A DNA stretch of 64,000 nt, taken from the NCBI RefSeq assembly GCF_014638845.1, contig NZ_BMFP01000001.1:62001-126000 (forward strand), in the 5' to 3' direction. How positions within the stretch are numbered: the first letter of the stretch is position 1; each line of letters begins with the position of its first letter. A program made the position numbers and the translations under genes. Shown piece after piece: positions 1-8,693 of this stretch. This DNA is from Pontibacter amylolyticus. Its GTDB lineage: Bacteria; Bacteroidota; Bacteroidia; Cytophagales; Hymenobacteraceae. The notes beneath the pieces were generated by a model that saw only the letters and a list, made by a program, of their open reading frames with translations, was not told the origin of the DNA and did not search any database.

Positions 1-144
1 ATCAGTCTGGCTCACATGGTTTATCCCTTTGGGCTCTATACCTAGCAGGAGTTGCTCGTTCTCGCCCAGATTTTTGGTGGGCACACAGGCAGCTAAACTA
101 ATAATTGTAATTACCAGCCCGAATATGTAACATCGTGTTCTCAA
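1..144 (-). CDS. N-terminal fragment of a lipoprotein, probably TamA/BamA-like (TamL) outer-membrane assembly protein; cut by window edge
   Basis: The frame is open from a TTG codon at 144-142 to the left edge, so only about 48 residues are seen. They begin with two Arg, a hydrophobic stretch, and a good lipobox (LAAC, Cys about residue 20), followed by PTKNLGENEQLLLG. That pattern (Cys, a short Pro/Thr/Lys segment, then a Glu-rich stretch ending in LL) is what I remember from lipidated TamA/BamA-like proteins of Bacteroidota, which often lie divergent from a TrmH-family gene, as here. Identity is inferred from so short a piece and is uncertain. Only about 15 bp separate the two divergent starts, so either promoters overlap the coding regions or one start lies further in. 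Confidence 0.55.
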   Translation of the reverse strand, partial: MRTRCYIFGLVITIISLAACVPTKNLGENEQLLLGIEPKGINHVSQTD

Positions 145-159
145 ACGATTCTCTGCTCT

Positions 160-912
160 ATGTTGTCGAAAGCAATTGTAAAGTACGTTAATGCCCTGCA
201 AGTAAAAAAATACCGCAACCAACACCAAGCCTTTGTGGTGGAGGGAGCCAAAAGTGTACTGGAACTGCTGAACTCAGACTTTGAGCTCCAGCACCTGTTC
301 ATCACGGAGGAGTTCCTGCAGGAGCACGGCAACAGACTAAGCAAAGGTACACGATACGAACTTGTTACGGAACAGGATTTGACAAAGGCGGGCACTTTTT
401 CCAGCAATAATGCCGGACTGGCTGTGGCCCACATGCGGCAACTCCCAAATTTAGCGTTCAAATCCGGTGATTTTACGATCGCGCTGGACGACATACGTGA
501 TCCGGGCAACCTGGGCACCATCATCCGCATAGCAGACTGGTACGGCATCCAGACGATCGTGTGCTCCGAGACCTGTGCTGACTTTTACAACCCCAAAACC
601 ATTTCAGCCACCATGGGATCGTTTACCCGGGTCAAGGCCTATTATCTCAACCTGGGTGAATGGCTGCACGAACTTCCAGAGGGTATCCCCATCTACGGGG
701 CCTCGCTGGACGGCGAGAACCTGCACCACATGCAATTGCAGCCCCACGGCGTCGTAGTGATGGGAAACGAAGCCAATGGCATACGCCCGGAAGTCGCCAA
801 TGAAGTAAACCACCTGATCAAGATCCCGGCATTCGGCAAGGCAGAGTCGTTGAACGTAGCCACGGCCACGGCCATCATCATCGACAACTTTATGCGTCAC
901 GCAGATATCTAA
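160..912 (+). CDS. TrmH/SpoU-family RNA 2'-O-methyltransferase
   Basis: This 250-residue protein is a SAM-dependent 2'-O-ribose methyltransferase of the SPOUT class, probably acting on 23S rRNA or tRNA. Residues 1-100 form the usual RNA-binding N-terminal domain. The knotted catalytic domain shows all three SpoU motifs: DDIRDPGNLGTIIR (about 110-123), GNEANGI (about 202-208) and IPAFGKAESLNVA (about 222-234). Length and order fit the RlmB/TrmH family; the exact target nucleotide cannot be told from sequence. It is divergent from the lipoprotein gene on its left and convergent with the barrel gene on its right, with a shared hairpin terminator between. Confidence 0.92.
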   Translation: MLSKAIVKYVNALQVKKYRNQHQAFVVEGAKSVLELLNSDFELQHLFITEEFLQEHGNRLSKGTRYELVTEQDLTKAGTFSSNNAGLAVAHMRQLPNLAFKSGDFTIALDDIRDPGNLGTIIRIADWYGIQTIVCSETCADFYNPKTISATMGSFTRVKAYYLNLGEWLHELPEGIPIYGASLDGENLHHMQLQPHGVVVMGNEANGIRPEVANEVNHLIKIPAFGKAESLNVATATAIIIDNFMRHADI

Positions 913-917
913 AACAA

Positions 918-943
918 AAGAGGCCTCCGATAAGAGGCCTCTT
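918..943. terminator. Bidirectional hairpin terminator
   Basis: Perfect 10-bp stem AAGAGGCCTC / GAGGCCTCTT with a 6-nt loop (CGATAA), placed between two convergent genes. It can serve both the methyltransferase mRNA and the minus-strand sigma operon. The T-rich tail is weak on the plus side. Confidence 0.8.
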
Positions 944-977
944 CTGTTAACAGCATAATCAACAAACAAACAGATTC

Positions 978-2105
978 TTAATTAAGTAGTCTTAAACCAA
1001 AGCTGATCACGTTGGCATCCGGGCCACGATTGTCTTTGAACAGGTCGTTCATGTTGTATTTCACAAACAGGTCCAGGTTGCCGTAGCCTACCACCCCAGT
1101 CAGACCATACTGAAAATCACTCAGGTTATAGCTGCTTCGTATCTTTTCCTTCTGCGTCTTGCCGCCGTCTTCAAACTTGAACTTAGAGTGGGCGCCCAGG
1201 CGGTAGCCTGCAAACGGACCAACCCCGATCTTAAATCCTTCTTTTCCGTTCTGGCGCTTGAACTTCAGCATCGGCATCAGCGGTACGTTTACAGAAGAGT
1301 GCGTCAGTTTGGACTTGTCGTAGTTGATCTCCGTTTCACGTCTGAAGTAAGTCACGTCATTCACATCCTCTTCGATCACAAAGTTGCGGTCGAACATATA
1401 GTTGTTGAAAGCGAACTCCATACCGGACATCAGGTAGAAGGGGCTCTTGCGACCACCGATCTGAGAGTTGAGGTGCCAGTTGAGGCTCACGTAGCGAGAC
1501 CCAAGCGGCTTCAGGTCGGGTACCTGCTGGTTGTCCGTGTTCAGAAACGTGTTCAGGCCCAGGTCCAGGTCAAAATTGTAACGGGTGGCTTTGTACTTCT
1601 TCTCTTCATTGTGGGCACGGATGCTGTCACGTTCGGCCCGGTTCGGCACGTTCACGTCGACTTTGGTGTTGCCGTCCTTTTCTTCTATCTCTACATCAAT
1701 CTTGATATTCTTATTGATGCGGATCTCATGCTTTTCTTTTGTCACCTTGCCATCCTGATCAGTTTCCTGCACGGTGATGGTGACCGTTTCAGGGTTGTTG
1801 TCATCTTTGCCAAACACTACCGTCGTTTCCTGCGACTTCAGTTCCTTGTTGGCGCCGTCCATACGGTCCACCTGGTCTACATACTTATTCAGGACGCGCA
1901 TCAGGGAGTCGAGGCTGTAGTTTTCGAAAGCTTTGAGCTGCTCCATGTTCTGCAGGTATAGCACCATTTTAGCGCCATTGGCCATTTTCACAACGATCGT
2001 ATCCTGCTGGCCGAGTCGCTCGCCTATGGTTTGACCGCCTTTGGCAGACGCACCGGTGGCTGCAGCCATGATGATGGCTGTTACGAGAAGTAGTAACTTT
2101 TTCAT
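978..2105 (-). CDS. Outer-membrane beta-barrel protein of a sigma/anti-sigma operon
   Basis: Secreted protein of 375 residues with a classic signal peptide (MKKLLLLVTAIIMAAATGASA, cleaved near residue 22). Residues 35-165 are a hydrophilic, Asp/Glu/Lys-rich periplasmic segment with little similarity I can name. Residues 170-375 alternate hydrophobic and polar residues with many aromatic positions and end in GLRLLN, as in Bacteroidota outer-membrane barrel proteins (PorT-like/OMP_b-brl class). It is the last gene of an operon with an anti-sigma-like gene (12-bp gap) and an ECF sigma gene, suggesting an envelope stress or surface signalling role; that role is inferred. Confidence 0.75.
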   Translation of the reverse strand: MKKLLLLVTAIIMAAATGASAKGGQTIGERLGQQDTIVVKMANGAKMVLYLQNMEQLKAFENYSLDSLMRVLNKYVDQVDRMDGANKELKSQETTVVFGKDDNNPETVTITVQETDQDGKVTKEKHEIRINKNIKIDVEIEEKDGNTKVDVNVPNRAERDSIRAHNEEKKYKATRYNFDLDLGLNTFLNTDNQQVPDLKPLGSRYVSLNWHLNSQIGGRKSPFYLMSGMEFAFNNYMFDRNFVIEEDVNDVTYFRRETEINYDKSKLTHSSVNVPLMPMLKFKRQNGKEGFKIGVGPFAGYRLGAHSKFKFEDGGKTQKEKIRSSYNLSDFQYGLTGVVGYGNLDLFVKYNMNDLFKDNRGPDANVISFGLRLLN

Positions 2106-2117
2106 GGTTTTAAAAGA

Positions 2118-3002
2118 TTAGAGTTGAATGACTTTTGATATTTTCTGTTTTCCTATTTGCGTTTCCAGTGCAATTCTGTCGGCGTTGATACCGAGCTCCG
2201 ACAGCTCCACCCGTTCCCCGTTCGAGAGGTTGCGAACCTGCTTGAAGATGTTCTTGGCCAGTTTCTGCTTCTTCTCAAAGCCACTTAGCTCTTCATCAGT
2301 TTCCACTTCCTGCACCGCGACAGCACGCTTTATTATAATTTCAACGGGTTGCGCGTTCATGTCCACCGTATTAGCTGCTAAAACAACCGGCGTTGTTTCT
2401 CCTGTGTTATCGAAGTTTGCTTTCTCGAGCGTTTCAGGTATAGAGGGCTTCTCAACCAGCGCCGCCAACTGTTGAGCAGACACCGAATTTATTGTACTGT
2501 TTTTCGGGCTGTCCTTTTTCACATCTGCTTTTGGTACTGCTTTCGCGATCGCTTGCTTCGTAACCGCTTCAGTCTGCTTGGTTACCGAGGCAGTAGTAGC
2601 GGCTGGTGTGGCAGGCTCAACCAATACTTCATCTGAAGAGGAGTTGGTGGCTGGCTGCTCAGCTACTTGTGCCAGATGCTGATGGGTATTTTCAGGTTCT
2701 TCAATAATGAACGGCTGTTCAGGTTTCAGACCGTTCACATCAGCCAGGCCGTCTCTGTCAACAGGCACGGTGCCGTTCTGCACGTTGTAGAACACGATGC
2801 CCACAGAGAGCAGCAGTGTAATAGCGGCCGCGATAGAGTAGGAGAGCCACATAAATCCGCGCGGTTTCGACTCGCCTTTGCTGGCGGCAGGCATCTCGGT
2901 TTCTATCCGGTCCTGCAGTCTGTTCCAAAGGTCGGCAGGGGGCGTGGGCGATGTGTGGCCCAAACGATCCTTGAATAGTTTGTCTATGTCTTCTGGTTTC
3001 AT
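2118..3002 (-). CDS. Anti-sigma-factor-like single-pass membrane protein
   Basis: A 294-residue protein with an N-terminal cytoplasmic part of about 50 residues (MKPEDIDKLFKDRLGHTSPTP start, with DLWNRLQDRI), one membrane helix (about 53-74), and a long periplasmic part rich in Ala, Thr, Pro and Glu. This is the layout of Bacteroidota anti-sigma-like proteins encoded directly after an ECF sigma gene. The first 40 residues (DxxWxRLxxRI type) are the likely sigma-binding segment. It lies 18 bp after the sigma gene and 12 bp before the barrel gene. Regulation of the sigma factor is inferred from position and topology; no zinc-type anti-sigma motif (HxxxCxxC) is visible. Confidence 0.7.
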   Translation of the reverse strand: MKPEDIDKLFKDRLGHTSPTPPADLWNRLQDRIETEMPAASKGESKPRGFMWLSYSIAAAITLLLSVGIVFYNVQNGTVPVDRDGLADVNGLKPEQPFIIEEPENTHQHLAQVAEQPATNSSSDEVLVEPATPAATTASVTKQTEAVTKQAIAKAVPKADVKKDSPKNSTINSVSAQQLAALVEKPSIPETLEKANFDNTGETTPVVLAANTVDMNAQPVEIIIKRAVAVQEVETDEELSGFEKKQKLAKNIFKQVRNLSNGERVELSELGINADRIALETQIGKQKISKVIQL

Positions 3003-3020
3003 GATTGAACCTCCTTTTTA

Positions 3021-3554
3021 TCAGCTGGCGACTGCTTCCTGTCCGGTTAGTCTTCTTTGCAGCATAGCACGGGCTTTGCTTAGCTGCGATTTCGAAGTGC
3101 CTTCCGTGATATTCAGCATGTCGGCTATTTCTTTGTGGGAATATCCCTCAATTGCATACAGGTTAAAAACTGCCCTGTAGCCGGCAGGTAAAGTGCGCAA
3201 CAACTCCAGCAGTTCGCCTTCCGCCAGATCGTGGTCGGCTCCCATACCGCCCGCCACTTGTACGTGGTCGTCTTCGATCGACAGGTATAGCGACTCTTTT
3301 TTTCTCAAAAAACCAAGCGCTTCATTCACCATGATGCGTCTTACCCAGCCTTCGAAGCTGCCTTTGCCCTCAAACTTATCTATGTTCTGGTATACCTTCA
3401 TAAATCCGTTCAACAAAGCGTCCTCCGCGTCCATCTGGTTTTTGAGGTAACGCAGGCACACACCGTACATTGGCGAGGCAAAGCGCTCGTAAAGGCATTT
3501 CTGCGCTTTACTTTCGGCCTTTTGGCAACCTGCTATTAACTCCTGTTCCGTCAC
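3021..3554 (-). CDS. ECF RNA polymerase sigma factor (sigma-70 family)
   Basis: Extracytoplasmic-function sigma factor of 177 residues. Region 2 (about 10-85) carries the core-binding and -10 recognition stretch, with the DAEDALLNGFMKVY helix and FEGWVRRIMVNEAL. Region 4 (about 115-165) has the helix-turn-helix SHKEIADMLNITEGTSKSQLSKAR. There is no region 3, as expected for this class. It heads a three-gene minus-strand operon with an anti-sigma-like and a barrel protein. A possible TAnnTTTG box lies about 100 nt upstream. It is probably autoregulated, but the sequence alone does not show the signal sensed. Confidence 0.92.
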   Translation of the reverse strand: MTEQELIAGCQKAESKAQKCLYERFASPMYGVCLRYLKNQMDAEDALLNGFMKVYQNIDKFEGKGSFEGWVRRIMVNEALGFLRKKESLYLSIEDDHVQVAGGMGADHDLAEGELLELLRTLPAGYRAVFNLYAIEGYSHKEIADMLNITEGTSKSQLSKARAMLQRRLTGQEAVAS

Positions 3555-3658
3555 GCTGGGTAAAATTTTATCAAATGATGTCGCTTATCTGGCTTTTCTG
3601 AACTGTTGTTCTGCTCTTTACCTCTTAGATGTGGATACTCGTCCGGAGGTTGCTTAAG

Positions 3659-3666
3659 CAAAAATA
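3659..3666 (-). promoter_or_regulatory. Possible -7 box for the sigma operon
   Basis: The minus strand reads TATTTTTG, an exact match to the Bacteroidota TAnnTTTG box, about 105 nt before the sigma gene. No clear TTTG is seen at the expected -33 position, so confidence is low. The rest of 3555-3866 is AT-rich spacer with no gene that I can support. Confidence 0.35.
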
Positions 3667-3853
3667 AATTTCTGATATTTTTTTGGAATAGTGGTGTTGT
3701 TGGCTATAAAATACTGGCTGTCAACCAGATTTTATTTCACTTTTCTGCCATGCATCAGCAAACGTAGGATGTGTGGCGATCCATCACACCAGCAATTTGT
3801 TTTAAGAACCATTCTGAATTGCTGTTAAAAGGGGCTTTTCTTTCGGAATACCT

Positions 3854-3861
3854 TATATTTG
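3854..3861 (+). promoter_or_regulatory. -7 promoter box before the metal-efflux operon
   Basis: TATATTTG is an exact TAnnTTTG match only 5 nt before the ATG at 3867. If used, the transcript would start at or next to the start codon, giving a leaderless or nearly leaderless mRNA. No convincing -33 TTTG is seen. Confidence 0.45.
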
Positions 3862-3866
3862 TATCA

Positions 3867-4190
3867 ATGAAATTCGTGGCGATACTTTTTTCCCTGTTCC
3901 TGTTCTGGACGGCCTGCCTGCCGTGCACAGATAAGATCATGGACAGCCACGAGCATCATCCCAACCTGATCGATGTCGCCGATACGACTGGCGAGTCGCC
4001 CTTTCACGAAGACACTTGCCCTTTGTTTTGCAGCTGCGGCTGTTGCGCTACGTTCACGGTGGCTGTAGAGCCGGAGCATATTGTGTTTCGTATACCTGTC
4101 ATTCCGCAGACCAAACCGCTCATCTACCCGGAGTTAGGCGAAATCAAGATCGCCTCCGCCTGGTGGCACCCGCCACGGCTGGCAGCCTGA
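3867..4190 (+). CDS. Small Cys/His-rich exported protein (DUF6660-like) at head of metal-efflux operon
   Basis: About 107 residues from the ATG at 3867, which directly precedes a good signal peptide (MKFVAILFSLFLFWTACLPC); an in-frame ATG at 3771 adds 32 residues that do not look like a signal sequence. After it come SHEHHPN and a Cys cluster CPLFCSCGCC (about residues 49-58), then a Pro-rich tail. Similar short proteins sit before CzcA genes in Bacteroidota and are annotated DUF6660 as far as I recall; function is unknown. The Cys/His content and its place before the pump suggest periplasmic metal binding or sensing, which is inference. Confidence 0.7.
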   Translation: MKFVAILFSLFLFWTACLPCTDKIMDSHEHHPNLIDVADTTGESPFHEDTCPLFCSCGCCATFTVAVEPEHIVFRIPVIPQTKPLIYPELGEIKIASAWWHPPRLAA

Positions 4191-4294
4191 TCCAACTATC
4201 CGATTATAATGCAGCTTTGACTTAACCACAGGCCCGAAACGGTGCTTGCGGCGCAGCTGCATATCTATTCCATTGATTCAAAATCAAGTTTACC

Positions 4295-7200
4295 ATGTTT
4301 AATAAGATCATCGATTTTTCGATAAATAACAAACTGGTGATCGGGCTGATGGTGCTGGCATTGATTGTTTGGGGAACCTACTCTCTGACGCAACTCCCCG
4401 TAGACGCCGTTCCCGACATCACCAACAACCAGGTGCAGGTGGTCACCTCTTCGCCTACACTAGCCGCTCAGGAAGTGGAGCGCTTTATTACCACCCCCAT
4501 TGAAATGGCGCTCGCTAATGTGCCGGACGTAGTGGAGATGCGCTCCGTATCGCGCTTCGGGCTATCTGTCATCACGGTCGTGTTCAAGGACGAGGTGGAC
4601 CAGTACCTGGCCAGGCAAATGATAACAGAGCGCCTGGGCGATGCGGCCAGGCAGATACCCGAGGAAATGGGCACGCCCGAACTGGCACCCGTTACAACTG
4701 GTCTTGGCGAGATATACCAGTATGTGCTGGTAACCGATCCGGAAAGCGATAAAAAATACAGCCCCACCGAACTGCGCACCATTCAGGACTGGATCGTGCG
4801 ACGTCAGCTGCTGGGAACGCCCGGCGTGGCCGATGTAAGTAGCTATGGCGGCTTTCTGAAGGAGTATGAAGTGGCCGTGAACCCGGCAAGCCTCCGCAGC
4901 ATGAACCTGACCGTGACCGATGTGATCGGGGCGCTGGAGCAGAACAACGAAAACACCGGCGCGGCTTACATCGAGAAAAACCAAAACGCTTTCTTCATCC
5001 GTGGCCTCGGGCTGGTTAGTTCGCTGGAGGATATCGAGCAAATCGTCGTGTCCAACCGTAACGGTATGCCTGTGCTGATCCGCGATGTAGCCAAAGTACA
5101 GTACGGCCATCCGGTGCGCTACGGTGCCCTGACGCGTAACACCGAAGGTGAAGTGGTGGGCGGTATCGTGTTGATGCTGAAAGGCGCCAGTTCATCGGAG
5201 GTGATCAAAAACGTGCAGGACAAAGTAGCCAGCATCCAGTCCTCTTTGCCGGAAGGTGTGGTGATCGAAGCGTACCTGGACCGAAGTGACTTGGTAAGCA
5301 AAGCGATCAACACGGTGGCCACGAACCTGATCGAAGGCGGCCTGATCGTGATTTTCGTGCTGGTGCTCCTGCTTGGCAACCTGCGGGCCGGACTCGTGGT
5401 GGCGTCTGTTATACCTTTGTCCATGCTTTTTGCGCTGGGCATGATGCATGTGTTTGGCGTGTCGGGCAACCTGATGAGTCTTGGCGCCATTGACTTCGGT
5501 CTGATCGTGGACGGGGCTGTGATCATCGTGGAGGGCGTGCTTCACTTTATTGTGGTCAAAAACAAAGACCTGCCACTCCGCCGCTTGACACAGCGTGAAA
5601 TGGACCTGGAAGTGAAAGACGCCGCCTCCAACATCATGAACTCCGCCGCTTTCGGGATGCTCATCATCCTGATCGTATACCTGCCGATCATGGCCCTGGT
5701 AGGTATAGAAGGCAAGATGTTTAAGCCCATGGCCCAGACCGTAAGCTTTGCCATCCTGGGTGCTTTCATCCTTTCATTGACTTACGTGCCCATGGTGTCA
5801 ACGCTCTTGTTGAGCAAGACCACCAAGCACAAACCGAACATTTCTGACAGACTGATGGGTTTTCTGGAGCGTCTATACCGCCCGGTTATCACGTTCGCCC
5901 TGCGCAGCAAGGCAATCGTCATCGGAGCGGCTTTAATTCTTTTTGCTTTCAGTTTATTCGTGTTCAGCCGAATGGGAGGCGAGTTTTTGCCTGATCTGGA
6001 GGAAGGCGACTTCGCCATGGACCTAAGACTGGTGCCGGGCGCCTCGCTCAGCCAGACCATCGAGACCACGACCAAAGCCAGCGAAATCCTGTTGACCCAG
6101 TTTCCGGAGGTTACTGAGGTGATCGGCAAAATAGGAACGGCCGAGATCCCAACCGACCCGATGCCAATTGAGGCGGCCGACGTGATGATCCTGCTCAAAG
6201 ACAAAGACGAGTGGACCAGCGCCAGCACCCGTCAGGAACTTGCTGCCAAAATGGACGAGGCCCTGAAAGTGCTGCCGGGCGTTAACTACGGCTTCCAGCA
6301 ACCGATCCAGCTGCGTTTCAACGAACTGATGACGGGTGCCCGACAGGACGTAGCCATTAAAATATTCGGGGAGGACCTGGACCAGCTTTCCGATCTGGCG
6401 GGTCAGGTTGACAAACTGATTGCTCCCGTGGAAGGTGTGCAGGATATCTACGTGGAGGAGGTGACCGGTCTGCCGCAGATTGTGGTAAGCTACAACCGGG
6501 CCCGCATGTCGCAGTACGGTCTGCAGGTGGCAGACGTGAACGCGGTGCTACGCACGGCCTTTGCCGGACAGACAGCAGGGGCCATCTACGAAGGCGACCG
6601 CCGTTTCGACCTGGTGGTGCGCATGGAAGGCGGCTCCCGCAACGACCTGAATGATATCGAAGACCTGTTTGTGTCGCTGCCGCAGGGCGGACAAATACCG
6701 CTGCAACAAGTAGCCGACATTAAGTTTGAGGAAGGACCGATGCAGATTTCGCGCGAGGATGGCCGTCGCCGCATCGTGGTAGGCTTTAACGTGCGCGAGC
6801 GCGATGTGGAGTCGATCGTGTCTGAGATCCAGGAGAAGCTGGACCGCGAACTGCCGCTTCCGGCTGGCTACTATATCACGTATGGCGGACAGTTTGAGAA
6901 TCTGGTGCACGCCAAAGAGCGTCTGTCTGTAGCCGTTCCGGCCGCTCTGCTGCTCATCCTGTTGCTCTTATACTTTGCCTTTAAGTCCGTGAAGCAAAGT
7001 CTGCTCATTTTCACCGCAATACCTCTGTCAGCCATTGGCGGCATCTTTGCACTCTGGTTGCGCGATATGCCTTTCAGTATCTCGGCTGGCGTAGGCTTTA
7101 TTGCCCTGTTTGGCGTGGCGGTACTGAACGGCATCGTACTGATCGGTTACTTTAACCAACTCAAGCGGGAAGGGATGACGGATGCCTACGAACGCGTGCT

Positions 7201-8692
7201 GCTAGGCACCAGCGTACGCCTTCGACCCGTGCTCATGACGGCTTCCGTAGCGGCGCTAGGCTTCCTACCGATGGCGCTTTCCGGTTCGGCCGGAGCAGAG
7301 GTGCAGCGCCCGCTGGCAACGGTAGTGATCGGTGGCTTGTTTACCTCCACCTTGCTGACGCTTGTGGTGCTACCAGTGCTTTACTATGTTTTCTCTTCCA
7401 ATGAAAAACCAACCGAAGAGGAAGTACACCGCAAAGCAGTACCAGCACACTTCATCACGTTGTTGCTGCTTGCGGGCGGCGTATTGTTCGCCGGACAAGG
7501 TATGGCGCAATCGGTACAGGGCCCTTTGAACCTGGAGCAGAGTATCAATTATGCCCGTGAGCACAACTTGGGTCTGAAGAGCGCTGCCTACAGTGTGGAG
7601 CGCGAACAAGCGTTACGCGGCGCAGCCACCGACCTCCCGAAGACCAACCTTTCCTACAGTCGCGGGCAGATCAGCACCACCAACCAGGACGAGTACATAT
7701 CCGCCTCCCAGCAATTTGCCTTCCCGACGGTATACCGCGACCAGGCCAAACTGGCAGACGCCACCATCCAACAGGCAGAGGCGCAAAAGCAGATCGTGGA
7801 GCGGGAGCTGATCCGGGATGTGAAACAGGCCTGGTACCTGCTACAATACCAGAATGAACGCATGCGCCTGCTCCAACAGCAGGATAGCCTCTACGGTCGT
7901 TTCACCAGGGCTGCCACCATTCGCTTCCAAACAGGGGAAACGGGATACCTGGAGCAGGCCACCGCCGAGACCCGCAGCTTAGGTATAAAAACAGAGCTGC
8001 AGCAGGCACAGGCAGACCAGCAAATTGCCGAGCGGCGTCTTCAACAACTCCTGCAGGCGCAGGAGCCGCTACAGTTTGCAGAAGAACGGCTAAGCAAGCG
8101 GGAACTGCTCCTGCAAGCTGATAGCTCGGCCTTAGCGGCTAATCCATACCTGGCCTTTTTACAAAGCACCACGCAGGTAGCCGAACGACAGAAGCAACTG
8201 GAGCAATCGCGTATCCTGCCGGACTTTACGGTAGGCTACTTCAACCAAACCTTTAGAGGAGAGGCTCCGCGTGACAACCCCAACAGAGTGTATGGCGCTG
8301 GCGACCGCTTCATGGGGTATGAAGTAGGTATAGCCGTTCCGCTTTGGTTCGGCGCGCAGCGATCGCGCATCAAGGCGGCCAAGATGAACGAGGAGGCGGT
8401 GAAAAGCCAGGCACGCTACCAGCAGCAATTGCTTTTGACGGAACTGCAGAATCTGGCGCAGGAACTTCAGAAGCACAGCAACACATTGGCTTTCTTTGAG
8501 CAGGGCGCCTTGCGCCAGGCAAACCAGATGAACAAGGCGGCCGAGCTCAGCTTCCAGACAGGCGACATCGACTACGTGGAGTATGTGCAGGCCCTCGACC
8601 AGGCTTACCAGCTGCGCAGCAATTACCTCAACGCGCTCCGCGACTACAATCAAACCATTATTAGTTTAGAATTCACAGCAGGAATCGAATAA
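4295..8692 (+). CDS. CzcA-type heavy-metal RND efflux pump fused to a TolC-type outer-membrane channel
   Basis: A 1465-residue fusion. Residues 1 to about 1040 are an inner-membrane heavy-metal RND transporter: TM1 near 12-30, TM helices 2-6 around 340-520, a second periplasmic loop, and TM8-12 around 870-1035. The TM4 signature is DFGLIVDGAVIIVEG, close to the DFGx3DGAx3VEN motif of divalent-cation (Co/Zn/Cd/Ni) pumps and unlike the Cu/Ag type, so divalent metals are the likely substrate. Residues about 1051-1072 form a second hydrophobic stretch ending GQGMAQ that looks like a signal peptide; after it comes a TolC/CzcC domain (about 1075-1465) rich in coiled-coil Gln/Glu/Ala. It is followed after 1 bp by the adaptor gene, so one operon encodes the whole pump. 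Confidence 0.93.
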   Translation: MFNKIIDFSINNKLVIGLMVLALIVWGTYSLTQLPVDAVPDITNNQVQVVTSSPTLAAQEVERFITTPIEMALANVPDVVEMRSVSRFGLSVITVVFKDEVDQYLARQMITERLGDAARQIPEEMGTPELAPVTTGLGEIYQYVLVTDPESDKKYSPTELRTIQDWIVRRQLLGTPGVADVSSYGGFLKEYEVAVNPASLRSMNLTVTDVIGALEQNNENTGAAYIEKNQNAFFIRGLGLVSSLEDIEQIVVSNRNGMPVLIRDVAKVQYGHPVRYGALTRNTEGEVVGGIVLMLKGASSSEVIKNVQDKVASIQSSLPEGVVIEAYLDRSDLVSKAINTVATNLIEGGLIVIFVLVLLLGNLRAGLVVASVIPLSMLFALGMMHVFGVSGNLMSLGAIDFGLIVDGAVIIVEGVLHFIVVKNKDLPLRRLTQREMDLEVKDAASNIMNSAAFGMLIILIVYLPIMALVGIEGKMFKPMAQTVSFAILGAFILSLTYVPMVSTLLLSKTTKHKPNISDRLMGFLERLYRPVITFALRSKAIVIGAALILFAFSLFVFSRMGGEFLPDLEEGDFAMDLRLVPGASLSQTIETTTKASEILLTQFPEVTEVIGKIGTAEIPTDPMPIEAADVMILLKDKDEWTSASTRQELAAKMDEALKVLPGVNYGFQQPIQLRFNELMTGARQDVAIKIFGEDLDQLSDLAGQVDKLIAPVEGVQDIYVEEVTGLPQIVVSYNRARMSQYGLQVADVNAVLRTAFAGQTAGAIYEGDRRFDLVVRMEGGSRNDLNDIEDLFVSLPQGGQIPLQQVADIKFEEGPMQISREDGRRRIVVGFNVRERDVESIVSEIQEKLDRELPLPAGYYITYGGQFENLVHAKERLSVAVPAALLLILLLLYFAFKSVKQSLLIFTAIPLSAIGGIFALWLRDMPFSISAGVGFIALFGVAVLNGIVLIGYFNQLKREGMTDAYERVLLGTSVRLRPVLMTASVAALGFLPMALSGSAGAEVQRPLATVVIGGLFTSTLLTLVVLPVLYYVFSSNEKPTEEEVHRKAVPAHFITLLLLAGGVLFAGQGMAQSVQGPLNLEQSINYAREHNLGLKSAAYSVEREQALRGAATDLPKTNLSYSRGQISTTNQDEYISASQQFAFPTVYRDQAKLADATIQQAEAQKQIVERELIRDVKQAWYLLQYQNERMRLLQQQDSLYGRFTRAATIRFQTGETGYLEQATAETRSLGIKTELQQAQADQQIAERRLQQLLQAQEPLQFAEERLSKRELLLQADSSALAANPYLAFLQSTTQVAERQKQLEQSRILPDFTVGYFNQTFRGEAPRDNPNRVYGAGDRFMGYEVGIAVPLWFGAQRSRIKAAKMNEEAVKSQARYQQQLLLTELQNLAQELQKHSNTLAFFEQGALRQANQMNKAAELSFQTGDIDYVEYVQALDQAYQLRSNYLNALRDYNQTIISLEFTAGIE

Positions 8693-8693
8693 C

